From: Geopseudomonas sagittaria
Lineage (GTDB): Bacteria > Pseudomonadota > Gammaproteobacteria > Pseudomonadales > Pseudomonadaceae
Direction: 5' to 3'
Assembly (NCBI RefSeq): GCF_900115715.1
Contig: NZ_FOXM01000012.1
Span: 1-64,000 of the forward strand
DNA: 64,000 nt
Below, piece by piece: positions 60,413-64,000 of the stretch. Below the pieces are notes generated by a model that saw nothing but the letters and a program-made list of their open reading frames with translations, ran no database searches and was not told the origin of the DNA. Within the stretch, counting starts at the first letter, position 1; each line of letters starts with the position of its first letter. A program made the translations under genes and the position numbers.

Positions 60413-60509
60413 GATCAATCCGCAATTTCGCGAGCTGGGCGCGGCCTACGCGGCCGACCCGAAGAGCGATGCGGGGATCTACTGGACGGCGCTGTTCGGG
60501 GCGCCGTGA
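60413..60509 (+). repeat. 97-bp direct repeat, right copy (CAP gene 3' fragment)
   Basis: Repeats the CAP gene terminus including the stop codon but with no coding context, just downstream of the LysR gene. It marks the right edge of an inserted or rearranged SDR/LysR cassette. Confidence 0.92.
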
Positions 60510-60567
60510 AGCGGGCCCGCCGCAGCCGCTCACCCGGGTAACGGGTTGGGGCTGCGGTGGCGGGAGG

Positions 60568-60593
60568 TGTTACCGCTTCGCTGCGGCGTAACG
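60568..60593 (+). promoter_or_regulatory. Putative CbrB binding site
   Basis: TGTTAC-N14-GTAACG agrees with the CbrB consensus TGTTAC-N14-GTAACA in 11 of 12 positions. It lies about 120 bp upstream of a sigma54 promoter, the expected enhancer distance. Confidence 0.65.
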
Positions 60594-60689
60594 CCGGCTG
60601 GGGTCGCGGGTAACGGATTCCCGGTTTTTTCCGCTCGCTCCGTCATGGTGAAAATGTCTAAGTCATTGAATTTAAAGGATTTTCAAAAG

Positions 60690-60706
60690 TTGGCACGGCA
60701 CCTGCT
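60690..60706 (+). promoter_or_regulatory. Sigma54 (RpoN) promoter
   Basis: TTGGCACG-N4-CTGCT has the -24 GG and -12 GC spaced by exactly 10 bp and matches the consensus in all but one position. It drives the CA-rich RNA that begins about 11 nt downstream. Confidence 0.85.
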
Positions 60707-60715
60707 TTAGCATTC

Positions 60716-61085
60716 GAACAACAAGAACAATAACGCTGAACCAACACAACAAAAACAAGACGTAACGACTCCAACACAACAAAAACAACAGGGTGGGGGC
60801 GTAGCAAGCAGATTCTTTTGGAGAGGAGTTGCCCGATGGGGTTCTCCCTCGACCGGACCGAGAACAACAAAACTGCCCCGAGGCAGCTCCAGAACCGGTT
60901 GGACCCGCAAGGGTGGTGGCAATATCAGCGTCCAAAGGAATACGTTTGTTCTTCTGGTCCCGACTTGGGACTACTACCGGACTCTGGTCCGGGCGGGTTG
61001 CCAAAAACAACAACAAACCCGTCAGCACAACAAGAACAAAGCATGACCTATTCGAAGGGGGAGCCAATGGCTCCCCCTTGTGCTT
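60716..61085 (+). ncRNA. CrcZ/CrcY-family Hfq-titrating small RNA
   Basis: About 370 nt without an open frame, from the sigma54 promoter to a strong hairpin (AAGGGGGAGCC-aat-GGCTCCCCCTT, 61055-61079). It contains about six CA motifs of the AAnAAnAA type (AACAACAAGAACAATAA near 60717, ACAACAAAAACAA twice near 60740-60790, GAACAACAAAA near 60862, AAAACAACAACAAA near 61005, ACAACAAGAACAAA near 61027). This is the known design of CrcZ/CrcY, which sequester Hfq/Crc and relieve catabolite repression under CbrAB-RpoN control. Which paralogue it is cannot be told from the window. Confidence 0.85.
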
Positions 61086-61137
61086 TCTGGCTTTCCGAGC
61101 GTGCCCGCGCTTCTGCCGGGAAGCGGAGCCGTCCCGC

Positions 61138-61596
61138 CTACTGCCGCTCGCCCAGAATGATCCGCCACTCCTCCTCGCCGACCGGCATCACCGACAGCCG
61201 GCTGCCGCGCTGCACCAGCGGCAGGTTGTCCAGGCCGGGCAGGGTCTTGAGCCGGTCCAGGGAAATCAGCCGCGCCAGCTTGCGCTCGAAGACCATGTCC
61301 ACCGCCTGCCAGCGCGGCTTGTCCGACGAACTCTTGGCGTCGAAGTAGGGCGACTCGGGATCGAACTGGGTCGGGTCGGTATAGGCCGTGCGCGCCACCC
61401 GCACCACGCCGGCGATGCCGATGTCCTTGCAGCTCGCGTGGTAGACGAACACCTCGTCGCCCTCGGCCATCGCCTTGAGGAAGTTGCGTGCCTGGTAGTT
61501 GCGCACCCCGTCCCAGCGGATCGGCGTTTGCGGAGCCTTGGCGAAGTCGTCGATGCCGCATTCGGCGGGTTCGGTTTTCACCAGCCATTTGGCCAT
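61138..61596 (-). CDS. EVE-domain protein
   Basis: 152 residues from ATG 61596 (MAKWLVKTEPAECGIDDFAK). The EVE/PUA-like fold is clear: WDGVRNYQARNFLKAMAEGD, VFVYHASCKDIGIAGVVRVA and DPESPYFDAKSSSDKPRW. EVE domains bind modified bases and occur in some defence systems, but stand-alone forms like this are core genes in many proteobacteria. No defence neighbours are present. Confidence 0.92.
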   Translation of the reverse strand: MAKWLVKTEPAECGIDDFAKAPQTPIRWDGVRNYQARNFLKAMAEGDEVFVYHASCKDIGIAGVVRVARTAYTDPTQFDPESPYFDAKSSSDKPRWQAVDMVFERKLARLISLDRLKTLPGLDNLPLVQRGSRLSVMPVGEEEWRIILGERQ

Positions 61597-61759
61597 GGGG
61601 GCGATCCTGTGCGGAGGGAGGCGGGCAATCATAATGCAGCCGGGCGGATATGCGCCTCGCCGGGCTGGACAAGCAGGCTCATCCCCCCTACAAAGACGGC
61701 CTCGCGCAGGCCGGTTGCCGGCTCATGCGCCTTGTTTTCAGCGAGAGGCAGGTGGACTT

Positions 61760-61888
61760 GTGAGAAAGAAGAAACCCGTGGACCCCGTTCGCCAGGCGAA
61801 CAAGAACCGTGGCTACCGGATCGGCTGGCTGATCGCTCTGGCCGGCATCGTCTGCGGCTTCGCGCTGGTGGCCCTGAAACAGGGGTGA
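61760..61888 (+). CDS. Small single-span membrane protein (42 aa)
   Basis: A GTG start with AGGTGG upstream opens 42 codons: a basic N-terminus (RKKKPVDPVRQANKNRGYRI) and one membrane helix (GWLIALAGIVCGFALVAL). Positive-inside topology is consistent. It is divergent from the EVE gene. Looks like a genuine small protein of unknown role. Confidence 0.6.
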   Translation: MRKKKPVDPVRQANKNRGYRIGWLIALAGIVCGFALVALKQG

Positions 61889-62352
61889 GACCAGCATCCG
61901 TGGCGACAGGGAGTCCTGCCGCCAGGGTTCCTCCCCCCAGGGTGGAAGTACCCCGCAGCGGTTTTCTGCCCTGCACCTCCAGGTGCGACCGGTGGACAAG
62001 GCTGCGCCGTAGTCCACCCAACGTCATCCGCCGGTCGGCTTCATTCTCCCCCCCAACCCCCGTTTGGCCGCGCCCTCATCGCCCACCCAATCCCGCGGGG
62101 CCGGTGCGATCCGCCGCAACATGCTGGACGGTAAACGCTACGTCAGCGTAGCGGGTGCGACTGACAGCTTTGCCAAGGGCTTCTGGAGGGGCTGGCCGCA
62201 AGTGCGGCGATCCTCCCTGGCAACCTACCGCTCTCGATACCCAGCGTTGAGCTGGTAACACGGCAGCAACGCACAAGGGCAGGACTTTGGACTAGCCTGT
62301 TGCGGGAAGCGGCTGCTGAGTGCATCCCGCGGATGCCTGAAACGGCCAGAGG
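61889..62352. other. Intergenic region
   Basis: About 460 bp between the small membrane protein and the Sel1 lipoprotein. It contains short palindromes (ACGCTACGTCAGCGTAGCG near 62134) and a fragment GTAGTCCACCCAACG (62008) that resembles common Pseudomonas intergenic repeats. No gene is supported. Confidence 0.5.
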
Positions 62353-62358
62353 ATGACA

Positions 62359-62946
62359 ATGAAACACTATTCAAAAGTTATCGGCGCAGCACTTACTTGC
62401 ACGTGTCTGGTATTTCTGAGCGGCTGCAACGGCCTCAATAAAGAGTCTGAACTGCATGCCGACGCACTGCTGGCCGCGAAGATCGAGCAAGCCGAGTCCG
62501 AGAGTATGTATCAACGGGGGCTCGACTACCTGGAAGGACGTAATGGCTCCGAAAGATCAAGTGCCAAGGCGGTCCATTGGCTTGAACAAGCCGCCGACAG
62601 GGGGCATATCCAGGCGCAGATGGCTCTGGCCGAATTCTATCGACTTACAGACGGCAAACAATACGTCTACTGGATGCAAAGAGCCGCCGAGCGAGGCAGT
62701 ACGGAGGCGCAACTGCTGTTGGCCCACGCCTACGGTAGGGGGGAAGTACTCAAGACGCCTAAATACGCAACTGCCTTTTACTGGTACAACAAGGCCGCGC
62801 TGAATGGGAATAAAAATGCGCTGTACTGGCTAGGATGGTCATACCTGAAGGGTGAGGGGATACCCGTAGATATCGAATTGGCGAAATACTGGTTCCGAAG
62901 ATCTTCTGACCCAAGAGCGGCAAAGGAACTTGCCAAGCTTAAATAG
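62359..62946 (+). CDS. Sel1-repeat lipoprotein
   Basis: 195 residues from ATG 62359 (AGAGG spacing favours this over ATG 62353). A lipoprotein signal (ALTCTCLVFLSGCNG) precedes about four Sel1/TPR-like repeats (KAVHWLEQAADRGHIQAQMA, YVYWMQRAAERGSTEAQLLL, ATAFYWYNKAALNGNKNALY, ELAKYWFRRSS). Such repeats mediate protein contacts in the periplasm. Base composition is lower in GC than the neighbours, suggesting acquisition. Confidence 0.85.
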   Translation: MKHYSKVIGAALTCTCLVFLSGCNGLNKESELHADALLAAKIEQAESESMYQRGLDYLEGRNGSERSSAKAVHWLEQAADRGHIQAQMALAEFYRLTDGKQYVYWMQRAAERGSTEAQLLLAHAYGRGEVLKTPKYATAFYWYNKAALNGNKNALYWLGWSYLKGEGIPVDIELAKYWFRRSSDPRAAKELAKLK

Positions 62947-63129
62947 GTACCAGCATGCCTACTTGAAGTTAAGCTCCAGTCTTCACTGAGGACTACCCCC
63001 CGTCATCCCGACTGGCGTGGGGTTGAAAACTCGCACAGCGATTTTCCACCGAGGTGCTTCAAATGACCTCGCAGGCCAGATCCCACCCGTACCCGGCAAC
63101 GCCTGGGAACGGGCAGGACTCGCAGGCGC

Positions 63130-63606
63130 TTACTGCTGCGGGGCGGGACTGCTGTTTTCCGCGGCCGACCAGATGCGGTAGCGCACCTCCACGTCGGCCG
63201 GAGCGTAGATCACCAGCGGCAGCTTGCTGTTGTAGCGCACCAGCATGGGCTCGCCGCCCACCGGCACGAAGGCCTGTTTGCGGCTGCTGTCGGGGCAGGC
63301 CATCAGGGTGCTGATCGCCGGGCCAACCTTCTCCAGTTGGTAGTAGCCATAGCCCCAGCCTTCCACGGTTTTCTCCTGCCACTGCCCACCCAGGCGGCGC
63401 AGGTTGCAGTCCACCTCCATGGTCTTGCCGGCGATCAGCTCAACCTTGTGGTCGGCCTCGTTCGGCCGGGCCGGCAGGTCGATCACATGGCGCTGGAAGC
63501 CTGCGGCCGCCGCCGGATAGGGCTTGAGCGCCTCGGGCGTGGCGGCGCAGGCCGCGAGGGGCAGGGTGCAGGCGAGGGCGATAAGGGGGAGTTTGCGATG
63601 CTTCAT
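63130..63606 (-). CDS. eco: Ecotin, periplasmic serine protease inhibitor
   Basis: 158 residues from ATG 63606 with AAGGA upstream. A signal peptide (LIALACTLPLAACAA) precedes the ecotin fold: PYPAAAAGFQRHVIDLPARP, KVELIAGKTMEVDCNLRRLG, EGWGYGYYQLEKVGP, the reactive loop STLMACPDSS with P1 methionine, and VRYNSKLPLVIYAPADVEV. The paired cysteines of the loop are kept. It inhibits trypsin-fold proteases such as neutrophil elastase. Confidence 0.96.
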   Translation of the reverse strand: MKHRKLPLIALACTLPLAACAATPEALKPYPAAAAGFQRHVIDLPARPNEADHKVELIAGKTMEVDCNLRRLGGQWQEKTVEGWGYGYYQLEKVGPAISTLMACPDSSRKQAFVPVGGEPMLVRYNSKLPLVIYAPADVEVRYRIWSAAENSSPAPQQ

Positions 63607-63845
63607 GGGGAATCCTTGCTGAGAGGCCTTGTGGGCCGTCCGTTGGGGTATGCCGCCTTGTCGGCGAGGCAGCAGAGACCATTGTGGATAGGGCAAGTTC
63701 CGGGCGTTGGCAAGCAGTCGCATTCGGTGCGCGGGCCGTCCCTGCACGTCAGGACGGCACCAGGCGTGCGCTCTGCCCCCTTTCCGATTCGGCTGGAAAC
63801 GGTAGATTATCGTCGGCACCCGCAACCACCGCGAGAGGAACCACC

Positions 63846-64000
63846 ATGCCGACCTACGACTACCGCTGCGAAGCCAACGGCCAGGTGTACGAAGTTCACC
63901 ATCCGATGGCCCTGAGCCCGAAGACCTGGGGCGAACTGCGCGCCGCCTGCACCCTGGCCGAAGACCCGGCGATCCCCGACGACGCCCCGGTGACCAAACT
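63846..64000 (+). CDS. FmdB-family zinc-ribbon protein (partial)
   Basis: The first 51 residues are present; the gene runs off the right edge. It starts MPTYDYRCEANGQVYEVHHP, the FmdB/CxxC-ribbon N-terminus, though the usual CxxCG is replaced by CEANG here. The visible C-terminal part is acidic and Pro-rich. Function unknown; small putative regulators are the usual annotation. Confidence 0.7.
   Translation, partial: MPTYDYRCEANGQVYEVHHPMALSPKTWGELRAACTLAEDPAIPDDAPVTK

Noticed and set aside
61138-61596. EVE-domain protein as part of a defence system
   Set aside because: It is a stand-alone core-type EVE protein with no restriction, helicase or toxin genes adjacent.
62064-62258. 64-codon frame before the Sel1 lipoprotein
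   Set aside because: It spans palindromic intergenic DNA, has no ribosome site and no similarity I can name.

Overview
The window is high-GC gammaproteobacterial DNA that I read as a Pseudomonas chromosome. Evidence: rnfABCDGE-nth followed by a PA3496-family gene, metG-mrp-dcd, a QuiP-type acylase, an OmpA/DUF1145/dinG/esterase block, REP-like palindromes, and a CrcZ/CrcY-type RNA with a sigma54 promoter. Several gene orders match P. aeruginosa as I remember it; I could not run a search. Layout: 1-10.07 kb (minus strand) is an operon of a TolC-like outer-membrane factor, a short periplasmic adaptor and a giant repetitive adhesin that runs off the left edge. 10.69-12.47 kb (plus) is a chalcone-isomerase-like / DUF3833 lipoprotein / SDR operon behind a TTGTACA-type promoter. 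12.5-20.0 kb (minus) holds a small PA3496-family protein, endonuclease III and the six-subunit Rnf complex; rnfC has an expanded coiled-coil tail and is separated from rnfD by small repeats. 20.3-24.6 kb is metG, mrp/apbC and dcd. 24.6-32.6 kb carries an erythromycin-esterase-like enzyme, a DUF4124 protein, a ferritin-VIT1 fusion, QuiP, DUF2489, a His-rich SEC-C protein, an LEA-type lipoprotein and a low-complexity protein. | 32.69-40.39 kb is a compact (7.7 kb), lower-GC genomic island inserted by a large serine integrase into the last codons of a ychJ-like SEC-C gene. The junctions let the original attB and the island attP be reconstructed. Its cargo is an array of five proteins that share a CxxC-x12/13-CxxxC/H zinc finger (the last fused to an HNH-like domain), two unrecognised small proteins, a second, small serine recombinase, a small secreted protein, and about 1.5 kb of hairpin-rich DNA with a perfect sigma70 promoter and no convincing gene. 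This island is the least explained part of the window. | 40.4-54.3 kb is ordinary core: ychJ, OmpA-like lipoprotein, DUF1145, dinG, esterase, an MglA-like GTPase/roadblock operon behind paired TTGTACAA palindromes, GNAT, DUF3597, patatin, yjdM, DUF2076, a YeeN-type YebC protein, UspA, and TIGR02449-zapA. 54.3-64 kb holds a parvulin, a cysteine-rich protein, a U32 peptidase (RlhA type) and a CAP-domain protein. Next comes an SDR/LysR cassette bounded by 97-bp direct repeats copied from the CAP gene 3' end. After it are a CrcZ/Y-type Hfq-titrating RNA with CbrB and sigma54 sites, an EVE protein, a Sel1 lipoprotein, ecotin and the start of an FmdB-type zinc ribbon. No rRNA, tRNA or CRISPR array was seen.
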